Source of the DNA: Balanoglossus misakiensis
Lineage: Eukaryota > Hemichordata
Length of the DNA: 64,000 nt
Reading direction: 5' to 3'
Assembly (NCBI GenBank): GCA_040954595.2
Contig: CM082578.2
Span: 3,968,001-4,032,000, forward strand
A program made the translations under genes and the position numbers. Below the pieces are notes generated by a model. It searched no databases and was not told the DNA's origin. It saw only the letters and a program-made list of their open reading frames with translations. The stretch's first letter is position 1; every line of letters begins with the position of its first letter. Positions 35,179 through 45,415 of the stretch are shown piece after piece.

Positions 35179-35571
35179 TTATTGATCTGTTTTACGAGGT
35201 CCTCTGATTTTAGAGATGAGTCGAACACAAACCAGTCCAGCTTTGACAGCTTCCATGTAACCCACATATTCGTATCGCCTACCAACTATAGCAGTCCCAT
35301 ACCTTTCACCTCTTCGCAGACCGAGCTCCGTCAAATCATTGTATGGCAATAGCTTCTTGTCAACTTCGTTGTCGTCGCAATAATTTGTGAAGTCATTTTG
35401 AAAGTTTAAGTGGCCTCCTAAATTACCTGTTTGGGTTAAGTCTGAATTGAAAGAAAAATAAACACAGTTATATTTAAGTGTTCCCATTTTCTGCCAATTA
35501 ATAATAAAAGAACTCAATTCAAATATAAACCCTCCGGGGTCAAGAGTACAAGAATGAGGTGATGAGGTCAT
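35179..35571 (-). pseudogene. AMP-binding N-terminal exon region, copy 1, with deletion
   Basis: Contains LGLRRGERYG and YEYVGYMEAVKAGLVCVRL, the N-terminal region of ANL enzymes. Compared with copy 2 (38406-38697), the part encoding ITFKELRRQVDGLASG is missing, and EVDKKLLPY from the upstream segment is joined directly. This half of the copy is much more diverged than 33419-35200. Confidence 0.7.
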
Positions 35572-35972
35572 TACTGGGGCCAGAATTGATCAACACGAAT
35601 ATACCGTACCTTCTCATTTTTAACTAAAACTTCGTCGTCCAAGGGAATAGTTCTCCGTCAATTCAACACCCAGATGACATTGTGGGAATTAAATCATGCA
35701 TGCCAACATTGTTCTACTCACCTCCTAGTTTTACCACTGCGTGATTTACAGTATACAGTCGAATGCGAACGCATGCATCAATTGGCTTTTGACACCGACC
35801 TGACCTGCCGATCACGTACCGTACCTGATGTGTACGATCACTCCAAACCAATGAGAATCTCTATATATACACAGCTGTATATATGTCAGTCCTGTATTGG
35901 CTGACAGGAATGGAGTGCGAACTTCATCCTTTTCACTTCTACTTTATCTTAGGCCAGTGCACACTGTAGTGT

Positions 35973-36056
35973 GGGCCTAGCTGCAATAATTGTAGCCTTG
36001 GTGGTCTGGACCAACCAGCCCACCAAGGCTACAATTATTGTAGCTAGTCTGGGCCC
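35973..36056. repeat. 84-bp foldback element
   Basis: Arms GGGCCTAGCTGCAATAATTG... and ...CAATTATTGTAGCTAG with CTTGGTGG/CCCACCAAG pair around a short centre (TCTGGACCAACCAG). It is absent from the corresponding place beyond copy 2. No clear target duplication. Confidence 0.65.
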
Positions 36057-36460
36057 ATATACTTGAAAGTGTGACCACAATTTATCGTACTTTCGTCAAT
36101 CCTCTGCCTGGACGATGTACTACGCAAACTCACTCGAGCATTCAGAAAGTAATACTACTACAGACAGGAACAATTTTGGATATTCTCCCGTTTGACAGGG
36201 TTATTTTTATTTCGATTTCACGACAGTTAGTCTACAGATGCTATTTTGCTTAAAAACAAGATGGCCGCTACTGTTTACCGAACATATTTTCTATGAATTT
36301 GTATGAGATTTCTGCAATCCCTTAAAACACATGAAACTTTTTAAGTGCACATCTTTGTAATATCACTTAAATTTGAAAACTTGGATTATTGGATCAGAAG
36401 TAGTCAGTGCGACTTAGTTTGTTAGCTTAACATTTGTCTTGTTGAGCATGACTACTCAAA

Positions 36461-36694
36461 TTATATCCGGTCGGACGCCATTTTTGACAAGACGCCTCGT
36501 TTGTTCTTTCCACTGTTAGTTTTTGGGAAACTGTCAAAGAATAGAACATATTTTGGAAGGAAAAACACATCCACTTTCTCTTTTAACAGCGCCAACAACT
36601 CCTCGCGCGTACATTCTTCATTTGGTCGAAGAATGACACACAGGCAAATCTCGTTGATCATTTTCTCATCTGTTTTCGAATATAAAAGCCACAA
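36461..36694 (-). pseudogene. AMP-binding C-terminal exon, copy 2
   Basis: The frame contains INEICLCVILRPNEE and LPKYVLFFDSFPKTNSGKNKR, the C-terminal lid of ANL enzymes. The Lys of the PKTxSGK motif is normally the catalytic lysine. An acceptor (TTCGAAAACAG before ATGAGAAAATG) sits at about 36670, exactly where the near-identical block begins. The exon is intact, but the internal part of the gene is gone. Confidence 0.75.
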
Positions 36695-36850
36695 ACATGT
36701 TTGGAGTGGGTTGCCACTCTACAACTCTGACCCGTCTGAAGCTGTCTGTCTTACACTAGCCTATTGGATGACCAAGTTTATTGCCAGAAAATGGAAAGTA
36801 ATATTTTAACGTGGCTTCATGAATATACTGATTACTCTGGAGATCTTTAG

Positions 36851-37519
36851 ATGATTTGGGATCTTGTTAAAATGGAAATTCGCAAGTTTATTATGTCATA
36901 TTCAATGAAGAAATCGAGGGAAAGAAAAGAAAAAAAATTAAATCTTGAAAAAAAGCTTCATGGTATGGATGAATTGCTGAGTGATAATCCAAATGACGAA
37001 AACCGTGCAAAGTATGAAGAAACCAAACAACAGTACGAGAAGATGATTGAGTATGAAACAAAAGGTGCAATTATTAGATCAAAAATCAGATGGCATGAAG
37101 AGGGAGAGAAAGGTTCAAAATATTTCCTGAATTTAGAGAAAAGAAATAACAAGAAAAACATATTAGGAAACTCTATACCGGAAGTTCAATTTGCAGACGA
37201 TACAACTGCTTTTTTACAAAATGAACATTCTGTTGCCAATTTTATGGCTGTCAAGGATAACTTTACACAATGCCCTGGTCTCTGTGTGAACAGAGACAAG
37301 ACATCTGGTTTCTGGTTTGGCAAAGATAGGGACAGAACAGACAGTCCCATTGGTTTAAAAGTTACAAAGATTTTCAAAGCACTTGGTGTGCACTTTTCCT
37401 ACAATATCTCAGAAGCGAATAAGCTGAACTTTTATGATAAATTCAGAAGTGTCAAACAAACACGTGCAATGTGCAAATATCAACTTAAACCGGTCTGTAA
37501 TGTATCTTGGTATTCTTAA
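36851..37519 (+). pseudogene. L1/Tx1-like ORF2 with RT core deleted, copy 2
   Basis: Same 222-residue product as at 33603-34271, with the same internal deletion between LEKRNNKKN and VQFADDTTAF. Identity of the two frames shows homogenisation or recent copying. Confidence 0.85.
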
Positions 37520-37839
37520 ATAACGCAATTTCGTGATGATAAACTACATTATTTTACAAGCTAAGTTCTTCTTACATACCTGTAAACAAAATATACCAAC
37601 TTTTGAGGTGTTTCTATCATTTTTGAGCTGTAAACCAAGCACATTCCTTGTTGTGTAATTTTGTAGTTTCTGTGTTTGTAATTTTGTTTTGTATCTATGT
37701 TATGTGTTTGCATATTTATAAATAATAAAAAAAATGGCAAAGTTGTACTCTTTCCTTTATCATCCCCGACCCTTTACACCGCCTGATTGTTTTTTAATGG
37801 TACATTCTGGCAAAACATTTCCGCCGATAATCGCTGATT

Positions 37840-38361
37840 TCATGGAAGAAAATCATGTTCTTGCTCCAAGTTGGCTATATGAAAAGCATTCGATGGGTAA
37901 AGATTAACAGATGTACATCTCTCTGCCTCAAGCAAACTCATCACTGTAGTGACGTCATCCGCCTCCGTCATGACGAGCCTGTCGCCTCCTGCTAACATTG
38001 CTGCTACCATGATATCGAATGAAACAAAAAAGCAAGGTACATAAACTAGGTGACTCGCAGTCTCCCCTCCTTGAAGCTGAGCCAGTATTATGTACAGGAA
38101 GATGAACGTTTCCACCAGTCCATGGTGAGAATGGACTACAGCCTTTGAATCCCCCGTGCTGCCAGAGGTGAATATAATCAAAGCATAGTCGTCAGACTGG
38201 ACTTCCATTTGTACGGTCTCCAGTTGTGAATCCGCCGAAGGGACGAGTATGAGGTCACGAAACGCGAGCCATGCACCCATCTTCTCCGTTGAGTCAACGC
38301 TGATTAAACAACGGACACTTGGAAGTAGCTTGGGAGTATAAAGGCTAGACGCTTCATCCAC
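37840..38361 (-). pseudogene. AMP-binding middle exon, copy 2
   Basis: 173 residues with the FTSGSTGDSKAV P-loop. It differs from copy 1 by a single Lys/Glu near its end (EQKHD versus EQEHD). Upstream, the frame linking it to the N-terminal exon is broken near 38405. Confidence 0.8.
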
Positions 38362-38405
38362 TCCAGGAACTCACTCAGCGATGTTGGGAAGACAATTGTT
38401 GTCCG

Positions 38406-38697
38406 CTACCAATACAGCACAACTATGTTATTGATCTGTTTTGCGAGGTCCTCTGATTTTAGGGATGTATCGAGTCGAACACAGACCAGTCCAGCTTTGA
38501 CTGCTCCCAAGTAACCCACGACATATTCGTATCGCCTTCCAACTAGCAGTCCCAACCTTTCACCTCTTCGCAGACCGAGCTCCATCAAACCAGAAGCCAG
38601 CCCATCAACCTGACGTCTCAACTCTTTGAAAGTTATTCGCTTGACGGAACCATTCTTTCGGTAGTCAGTTATTGCTTCTCTGCCAGGATAACACTCG
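38406..38697 (-). pseudogene. AMP-binding N-terminal exon, copy 2
   Basis: Starts after an acceptor (TTTGATTTAACCAG) and reads ECYPGREAITDY, ITFKELRRQVDGLASGL, GLRRGERLGLLVGRRYEY and AVKAGLVCVRLD, the classic N-terminus of ACSF2-type acyl-CoA synthetases. It runs into a stop (VVLYW stop). One base later the frame reads ADNNCLPNIAE towards the middle exon, so a frameshift breaks the gene here. Confidence 0.75.
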
Positions 38698-38701
38698 CTG
38701 G

Positions 38702-39540
38702 TTAAATCAAACAGTTATGCCGAGGGTCTTTCCACAAAATCTTCGCTGACCTAGTGTATGGCAGTAGCTTCTCGTCAACTTCGTAGTCGTCGCAATAATT
38801 TGTGAAGCCATTTTGAAAGTTGAATGTGCGTCCTAAATTACCTGTTTGAATTGAACAAAAAGTACTAGTATAAACACAGTAATATTTTAGTGTTCCCATT
38901 TTGTGCTTGTTAATAATAAAAGAATCAATTGAACTATAGACCCTCCGGGGTCAATAGTACTAGAATGAGGTGAAAAAGTCACTGTTGGGATCGGAGTTGA
39001 TCATCCACCGACATAGGCTATACACAATTCTCATTTCGAACGGAAGCTTCATCGTCCAAGGTAATTTTTCTCCGTCAGTCCAATACCCAATGTTTTTCAC
39101 CACTGATTTGTTAGATATGACGGGAAAGAATAATAGTAGACTATATGCATCTCATGCAGTTGCCGTTTTGATCAGACCGTGTTTGACGAACGTGAGAAGC
39201 GTAAGAGCACTAACCCAATCCCCAAAAGGAATTATAATTATAGTGGAAGAGTAAGAAATTTCTCCCAAATAGGATACAGCACCCAGATGGCATTTTGGGA
39301 ATAAAATCATGTTAGCATTGTTCTACTCACCTCAGAGTTTTATCACTGCGTGATTTACAGTATATGGTACAATCGTCTGCGCACGCGTGCACTGGCTTTT
39401 GACACCGACCTGACCTGCCGATCACCGTTCATGATGTATCTGGTTACTCCCAACCAATGATAATCTCTAAATACACACAGCTGTACACATGTCAGTCCTT
39501 TATTGGCTGACATGAAGCAGAGCGAACTTCATGATTGGCC
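38702..39540. other. Older-diverged flank of the duplication
   Basis: Homologous to 35340-35930 (shared CAACTTCGTxGTCGTCGCAA, CACTGCGTGATTTACAGTAT, CCGACCTGACCTGCCGATCA) but with many differences. Probably promoter/intron sequence of the acyl-CoA-synthetase-like gene. The shared CTGTAxATATGTCAGTCC stretch may be a 5' region. Confidence 0.6.
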
Positions 39541-39939
39541 ATTTTTACACCAGGTATTGTCGAAGTCTTTCAGATCAGAAATGCACTCCTGTGCAATCAG
39601 TTGCAAAGAATGCGGCCCGGTTGTTATTTGTACATCATTGCAAACAAAGCGTCGTTACTTTTTATCACATTTCTAAGTTACTTTGATCATAGACCCTCGA
39701 GAAAAACAGGACAGGAAACAACGCCTCTTTCTTTGTAGTCACTCGGGTGGAATACATTAACTAGTGTTTGCACAGGTGTTGGCCTCCGCCCGCTTATCTA
39801 ATCCCATTTACGGCCTGAATAACGCGAAATCCCGCGAAACACGAGACGAGATCATGCGAAACACCTCAAATCACGCATTTCTCGAGATTTCATGAGACGT
39901 GAACAGCCTGGATTGTTTACACCACTAGCACTGACAGAA

Positions 39940-40247
39940 ATGGCCGCTATCTGCCACTGCGATGACGACGAGTTTGTGGACGTTTTCTCTGAGGAAGACA
40001 CAAATGGGTGTTCAGATAGCGATGTAAGCGAAGACGAAACCCGTTCAGAAGACACAAAACCATTTTCGACCTCAACTGGCCGCCGAAATTTGCGGTATTT
40101 AGACCAGTACATGACCTCAAATGCGGAAGTATCCTATGCAGTGTGTGTGATCATGGAGGTACTCTCTAGTACCTCCATGGTGTGATAAAGCGTTCAAAAC
40201 TAAACAAGGCTGCAAGAATCATTTATTAAATGGACACAAACTACAAG
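39940..40247 (+). pseudogene. C2H2 zinc-finger exon split by a micro-palindrome
   Basis: An ATG in good context opens an acidic frame (DDDEFVDVFSEEDTNG, then SDSDVSEDETRSEDT). In another frame, 40137-40151 plus 40187-40247 encode CSVCDKAFKTKQGCKNHLL then NGH: C-x2-C-x12-H-x4-H, a C2H2 finger. It ends at a CAAG/GTAAGC donor (40247/40248). The 28-bp insertion plus its 7-bp duplication (35 bp) break the finger. The acidic frame and the finger are out of phase even before the insertion, so either a second lesion or an intervening splice is needed. Nearby neighbours give no functional clue. Confidence 0.5.
40152..40179. mobile_element. 28-bp perfect palindromic insertion, 7-bp duplication
   Basis: Arms CATGGAGGTACT and AGTACCTCCATG around CTCT, flanked on both sides by GTGTGAT (40145-40151 and 40180-40186). 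Same arms as the 38-bp palindrome at 54392-54429. It interrupts the zinc-finger codons, so removing it with one flank restores C-x2-C spacing to the downstream His residues. Confidence 0.85.
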
Positions 40248-41220
40248 GTAAGCATTTTAGGAGAGATACTGAAAAGGAGTCAGCCATTCAGGATTTATTA
40301 GGTGCACTAGCTGTCACTTCCGAGCATAAATTCTTTCGAGTTCTACAATGTACCATTATTGTTGCTGGCATCATTAACAATAGAAAGATCCATTGACCCA
40401 CGCCATTAAAAAGTACAGGCTGGATATGAATGCAAGTTTCAAAATGTAAACCGCTGATTCAGCTAAGATAAGTTAGAAAAACTCCTTCGCCAAGATTTGA
40501 AGTGGTAATTTTAGTGTTATTTTCAATAATAACTTTATGTGGGGTTTGACAAACAGCGTGAGAAGACATATCCGAATCAGTCATGAATATTAAAAATAAA
40601 AACTACTTTTGCTTAAAAATGGAAGACAATGTCAAAATGACTATCGATTGGTCAACTTTCAGAACCATCCCAAGGAACACAAGCACCAAGTAGTCAAGAG
40701 GAGAAGATAACCAAAGACAAAAGAAAGAAGAGAGAATACAGTAAGTACACCTATGTAGCTAGCAGTATTGTGCATGTAACAGTGGTCAGCATGATTAATT
40801 TGTAGACAAACAATTTCTGTACCAGATGCTGATTGTGGTTTCCCGTGTGTAGTTGACAATAGAATACTGGGTTGGTAAAGCATAAAGGTTGGACCTGACT
40901 CTTATTATGGGCAAACTAAAGCACTCATTTCAGTTGATTATCTAACATTCATGACGAAGGTATCAGCCGTGTTTTTGTTTGTTTGTTTTTTCACTTAATT
41001 TAACATTCATGATGAAAGTATCAGCTGTGTTTTTGTTTCACTTTATAAGCCCTAAAATAAGAAGAGGTCATTCATATTCAAGACAGGGGGCTTTTAACTT
41101 CAAGATTGTCTACTACATGATACATAATGCCAGACAGTTGTGCCTTGCAGTCAATTTAGATATGTAAGTTTCAGTGTTACTTACCATCCATTACATGTGT
41201 AATATTTTTTGTTATGTCAG
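40248..41220. other. Putative intron/spacer with a local direct repeat
   Basis: Follows the donor at 40248. It contains two ~45-bp near-repeats (TAACATTCATGACGAAGGTA at 40943 and TAACATTCATGATGAAAGTA at 41001), each leading into GTGTTTTTGTTT. A further GTAAGT donor-like site is at 41164. No clear exon. Confidence 0.4.
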
Positions 41221-41768
41221 GAAAACGACCCTTGCCTACATATACCAAAGAAAATGCTGTAAATGAAGCTGGACATCTCCTCAGTGTGACAATGTGTCAA
41301 CTACTGTCAAGAGACTACATAAAAAATGGAGGTTTTGCTAAGAGTATAGTTGCTTTCCAAGATGTGTTGAAGGCATTACATGAAGCAGCTGTTGAAGATC
41401 CAGGTTGTATCTTAAAAGAGATGACATGCCTCATTGGCATTTTGTGGCCAGCAATTGTGGCAGGTGATGGGTGTTTTTTCTCATGTGCACAACGGGAGGC
41501 AGTCTTCAAGAAATTTCATCAGCTGAGAATTTCAGTGGAACTAAGAAAAGCAATCACATCTCTCTGTGCCAAAGCAAATAAATGTGTGACAAATTCTCAG
41601 AAAACTATGATAGCCAATAGTATATTTGAGACGATTCTTCTAAGGAGAGAGAAAGTTGAACGAGACTTTGATTGTGCTGAATTAAAGCTGGACAATGTCG
41701 AAGAGAACATCCTTCGCTATTCGTGTGGTTATATACCAATGGCACTGATAGTGTGGTATGAATATTGA
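41221..41768 (+). CDS. Unidentified exon, alpha-helical, 180 aa
   Basis: A good acceptor (polypyrimidine TTTTTTGTTATGTCAG) precedes an open frame beginning GKRPLPTYTKENAVNEAGHL and running to NVEENILRYSCGYIPMALI. It looks helical with scattered Cys residues. I recognise no domain. The final motif (a helix with ILRYSCGYI) loosely recalls the YxxGY stretches of transposon-derived proteins, but that is weak. The 3' end runs into a 159-bp tandem repeat, so the reading frame after about 41755 is probably not native. No donor was identified. Confidence 0.4.
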
Positions 41769-42070
41769 TGTGTATTCCCGTAGGATTTTTGTGCTAAAAT
41801 TGATTTTGTTGTTGTTTTGGCTTCTATGGGGACCCAAATACCCGAAAATGATGGGGTGCAATTTTAAGGGCCCCTCCATCATATTTTTCTGGGGGGGGGT
41901 ACTTCCGTTTTGTGGTATGATGTGTATTCCCGTAGGATTTTTGTGCTAAAATTGATTGTTTTTGCTGCTTTGGCTCTAATGGGGACCCAACTACCCAAAA
42001 ATGACGAGGTGCAATTTTTAGGGCCCCTCCATCATATTTTTCTGGGGGGGGGGGTACTTCCGTTTTGTGG
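41753..42070. repeat. ~157-bp tandem repeat (2 units) with G-runs
   Basis: GTGGTATGA...TGTGTATTCCCGTAGG recurs at 41753 and 41912, with the opening words again at 42067 (periods 159 and 155). Each unit ends with CATATTTTTCTGGGGGGGGG then GTACTTCCGTTTT. G-runs of 9-10 may form quadruplexes. Confidence 0.85.
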
Positions 42071-42079
42071 TATGATGTG

Positions 42080-42810
42080 CCCCAAAATACAAGATATTGC
42101 CCCTACAATCATTGATATTTTAATCATAGGTTTTGTAAATCATCATGAGAACTCACCAAAGAACCTTCAAATCAAATTATTTCGAAGCAATGGGGGAAGA
42201 GGGTTCTTAGAAAGAGTTTTGACCAAAAATGGCAAAAATCGCCCCAAAAATATGCTATTAAATTCTTCAAGTTGATTTGAAAAACATACATGCAAATCTT
42301 ACTTGGGTCCCCTAAGAACATGCCTACCAAATTTCAATGCAATCTGACAAGCGGTTTTGATCCAAAAAGACAAAAATTATAATTAAAGCTGCAAGCAGCA
42401 TTGAAGGGGCCCAAGCAAATAGAGATAATCATGACAAATCCATTGCATCAAATATCAATGCTGTATCTGCTGTGGATGCTGTGATTTGTGAAAGTAGGTC
42501 AAAGGTCACCCGAGGTCACCCAACATTTGGGGAAATAATTGAGCCCATACCGGTCCATGTCCAACAAAAACAAACATGTGGCTCTATTGGATCGCCTGTA
42601 ATTATATATGCGTATATTTAATGAGGTCAGCAGGTGTCACAAAATTTGGCTTTTCATTTTGGTCTCATCCTGCCAAATGCCAAGGCTGTTTCTGCTCTGG
42701 ATGCCGATATATGCGAAAGTAGGTCAATGGTCACCTGAGATCACCCAAAATTTGGGCGAAAAGTTTTGAACCATATTGGTTCCATGGACAAGAATTACTG
42801 AACGAAATCT
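42080..42810 (-). repeat. Dispersed degenerate copy of the array element
   Basis: 42383-42402 reads AAAGCTGCAAGCAGCATTGA, then GGGGCCCAAGC and AGGTCAAAGGTCACC, CAAAATTTGGG, the reverse complement of the array landmarks. 42290-42380 (CTGACAAGCGGTTTTG) resembles the lead of an adjoining unit. It shows that the family also exists outside the array. Confidence 0.75.
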
Positions 42811-43597
42811 GATTTCACTATGGGAATACCTTTGATGTAAGCTCACAATGTGAATTTTCTAAAGCGTATTCTCTCCTGCCTGCATAGCTGTCTGTCTGTC
42901 CATCTGTATATAGCGACCAGATCGACATGTACAATTGTTAACATGCAGGTGAAGATGGGTATTTAATGTCCGAACTAATTAGTTGCCAATGCAACATCTT
43001 GAAAGCGCATGGCGTACATTACCTCAATCAACATTTGCCATTCGCTTTTTAGAAATGTGCCGGGGGTCACCTTTGACATGACCAACCGATCCACCCTCGC
43101 ATAATAAATGAAAATTCCCTAATCGTGATTAAAACGTAAATCCAACAAATATGCAGGAAAGGATGCACCACAGTGTATCTTTACCATAAACAATTTCGGG
43201 AAGTATTGTTAAAAGAGTTACAGAATACAACGACTCGAGACTTTTCATACCATGCTAGTTATTTTTATTACGTTCATAATGGACAATATCAAGATTTGAT
43301 GCCAACCCACCACTACCTATTATGAATTTCAACATGTCGTTTGACAAAAATATCTCTCTACTGTCTTTGTCTAAATCATGATGTATTCAGCTGTAGTTTA
43401 TGTTAGACACCTGAAAGATACAAACATCTCAATGTTAAATATGCGTAAGTATAACTTTGAATATAACATCTCAATGGCCCTCAAATATGATTCTCATAGC
43501 GCATTCAGAGAGCCGAACAAGAAACATGGTTGATACAAAGAACGCGAATAATGAAAGAAATGGCCAAAGCTGCAGTTGATTGATCTTTGAACCTTAC
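42811..43597. other. Spacer / intron of the PAN gene
   Basis: AT-rich. A stretch at 43501-43560 (GAACAAGAAACATGGTTGAT, ACAAAGAACGCGAATAA) matches 46325-46372, marking an intra-gene duplication. Nothing else recognised. Confidence 0.5.
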
Positions 43598-43825
43598 CTG
43601 ATCTATCAACAACGCCCATGACGGCATCTGAATCCACTATTTTCGCTGGTATTGGATTCTTTAACCAGCATTTGCCAGTATTTTTTCTGAAAGTCCATCC
43701 GAGACACTGACTGTTGCGTTTGCAATCTTCACAACATTCTTCTGGACTGCTCTTGATGTTTTGGTATCCGTCATTTATGTCGTTTCCAGGTGTGGCGAAA
43801 CCATCTTCCATGTTACAGCCTACGC
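43598..43825 (-). CDS. PAN/Apple-domain exon of a secreted protein
   Basis: A 228-bp exon bounded by a TATATATCACAG acceptor and an AGATCAG/GTAAGG donor. Both ends are phase 1, typical for shuffled extracellular domains. It encodes a compact PAN module: CNMEDGFATPGNDI, SPEECCEDCKRNSQCLGWTF, GKCWLKN. The Cys pattern fits PAN_4/Apple folds, which bind proteins or carbohydrates outside the cell. The gene continues downstream, but no further exon is seen before 42811. The upstream signal-peptide exon at 44802-44852 is the likely start. Confidence 0.8.
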
Positions 43826-44097
43826 CTGTGATATATATTAAGAATATATTATTGGTGTTGAAAACAATGTCCATCGCATTGATAAACGTACATATTGCAT
43901 CAAAGTTCTTTCCAAATCCAAATAGTCAATATTGAAATATCGACACGAGTACAGGCCCAACGCTCGATGGGATTTAGGCCTATTTTGAAAATTGTCAAAA
44001 ATGACAAATTCCCGAACTTGCTAATATTGGCCATTCTGTCATTTTTGGACGTTTTTCATGGGTTATATATATATAGCTCATGAAAATTGTCCATTCA

Positions 44098-44700
44098 TAT
44101 CCCTCGTTAACGTTTGTCTCTCTTCCAGCATACGTGTACATGTACGCTTTGAATTAGAGGGACTTGCCCCTCCAGAGCGTTTGAATGGGTGTCAAGCAAG
44201 CCCATTACAAAATTAAATTTACATATGAAAATGTGTCAAACTGAACATTTTAGTACTAACCATACTCGCATCCACGAAGAAAGGCAAACTGGCAAAAAAA
44301 CAGACAAAGGTTACTAATTACTGCGATGATTTTTTAGGCTCATATTTGTTCAAAATACACGGTCAGAGATCTGTTTGAGATAGTCAATGGAAATATTGAT
44401 ACAGTGCAGTGGTCGCCAGACTTGCGTTTTCACAGACCTTCGGGGGGGGGGGGTGGGGAAACGATTTCATCCCCAAGTTTGAAAAAACGCTGCGTGATTT
44501 CTGTTTGAAATTTGTGCATTCAAATTGAAGATATTACACCTCAAGTTGAAACTTTCAATCACAGTTCGGGGTGGGCGCTCGACCGAAATACGATAATTGC
44601 ACGATTAAAGTCAGCCTTACATATTTGTCGTTTCGGTATTCGAAACTTTCTTCAAAATGTGAATTGGCCAACGGACATGCAGTGACAATCGTTTACCACC
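44098..44700. other. Intron sequence, no recognised feature
   Basis: Lies between the signal exon and the PAN exon. Contains a G-run (44441-44460). No coding signal. Confidence 0.5.
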
Positions 44701-44801
44701 CGTAATTATGAACTTCGGTTAACGCACTCAAACGCTCTCAAAAGCAACCGAGACATTAAAAAATAGTTGTTGCCAGCGCTGCATGCAAATTTTACACTTA
44801 C

Positions 44802-44852
44802 CTGACAAAGTGCCACTGCAAGGAGGACCGAAGCCTTCATCACGATACCCAT
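44802..44852 (-). CDS. Signal-peptide exon of the PAN gene
   Basis: MGIVMKASVLLAVALCQ, a short basic then hydrophobic leader, ends at a consensus CAG/GTAAGT donor. It ends in phase 0 while the PAN exon needs phase 1, so a small exon may lie between, or a weaker donor 4 bp downstream (GTAA/GTGTAA) is used. A TATA box lies ~80 bp upstream. Confidence 0.6.
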
Positions 44853-44930
44853 ACTTCTTGCTGATCGTTTGGCTGTTCGTTCGCAGTCAGGAGCACCAAC
44901 TGTAGTGAGATTTTCCGTCCAACAACTCTG

Positions 44931-44941
44931 CTTTATATGCA
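44931..44941 (-). promoter_or_regulatory. TATA box of the PAN gene
   Basis: GCATATAAAGC on the minus strand, about 80 bp before the ATG at 44852. That leaves room for a transcription start ~25-30 bp downstream and a ~50-nt 5' UTR with no upstream ATG in the stretch read. Confidence 0.55.
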
Positions 44942-45400
44942 CCTCGTTGAGATAATAAACTTAAAAACGGCTTTGGATTAGTCAGTTGCTCCTCCAGCCA
45001 AACTACAATTACAGATCCGCGTTTCTTTAGCATTGCATTGACATACGGGTATTTTCAAAATTTCATAATTTGATAATAACCCGCTTTAGGGTAGCCTATG
45101 TACTTTTTGTTCAATCTGTTACGAGTGCTTACATTCCCACACTTCACTTCCGTAATAATGTAAGGCACACCAATTGAATCAGGTAATTTAAATGGGAGCA
45201 GTTGAAATCAAAACGTTGGAGACTTCTTCATGTGGCAATTAAGCAAAAAAGCCCATCATCATAAGCGGGCTTGGGCTATTCCAAAACCGAATTCCAACAA
45301 AGCATGAATTTACGGTGATTTTGCAGAAAGGCACACCCGCCATCTTGAAAACTTGTTAGTCAGGGTTACTATATGGAGAAAGACTAACCAGGAGGTATTT
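44942..45400. other. Spacer upstream of the PAN gene
   Basis: No gene seen. Two short words (GCCCATCATCATAAGCGGGC) form a weak hairpin near 45250. Confidence 0.4.
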
Positions 45401-45415
45401 ATAATACAAGTGAGA

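Larger units (their letters stand above)
33419..35200. repeat. Near-identical duplicated block, copy 1
   Basis: Matches 36667-38448 with only about five differences seen by eye (e.g. GTTTGAAGTG/GTTTGGAGTG, one A in an A-run near 34485, T/C near 34608). It contains the L1/Tx1 fragment and the middle AMP-binding exon. Outward of 35200 the homology continues (to ~35930 versus ~39500) but is much weaker, with many substitutions and a deletion. Confidence 0.9.
36667..38448. repeat. Near-identical duplicated block, copy 2
   Basis: Partner of 33419-35200. Its left edge coincides with the exon boundary at ~36668. Confidence 0.9.

Noticed and set aside
42783-43100. Coding potential in the spacer after the array-like fragment
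   Set aside because: Only short frames, no splice-site pair, and no recognisable motif.
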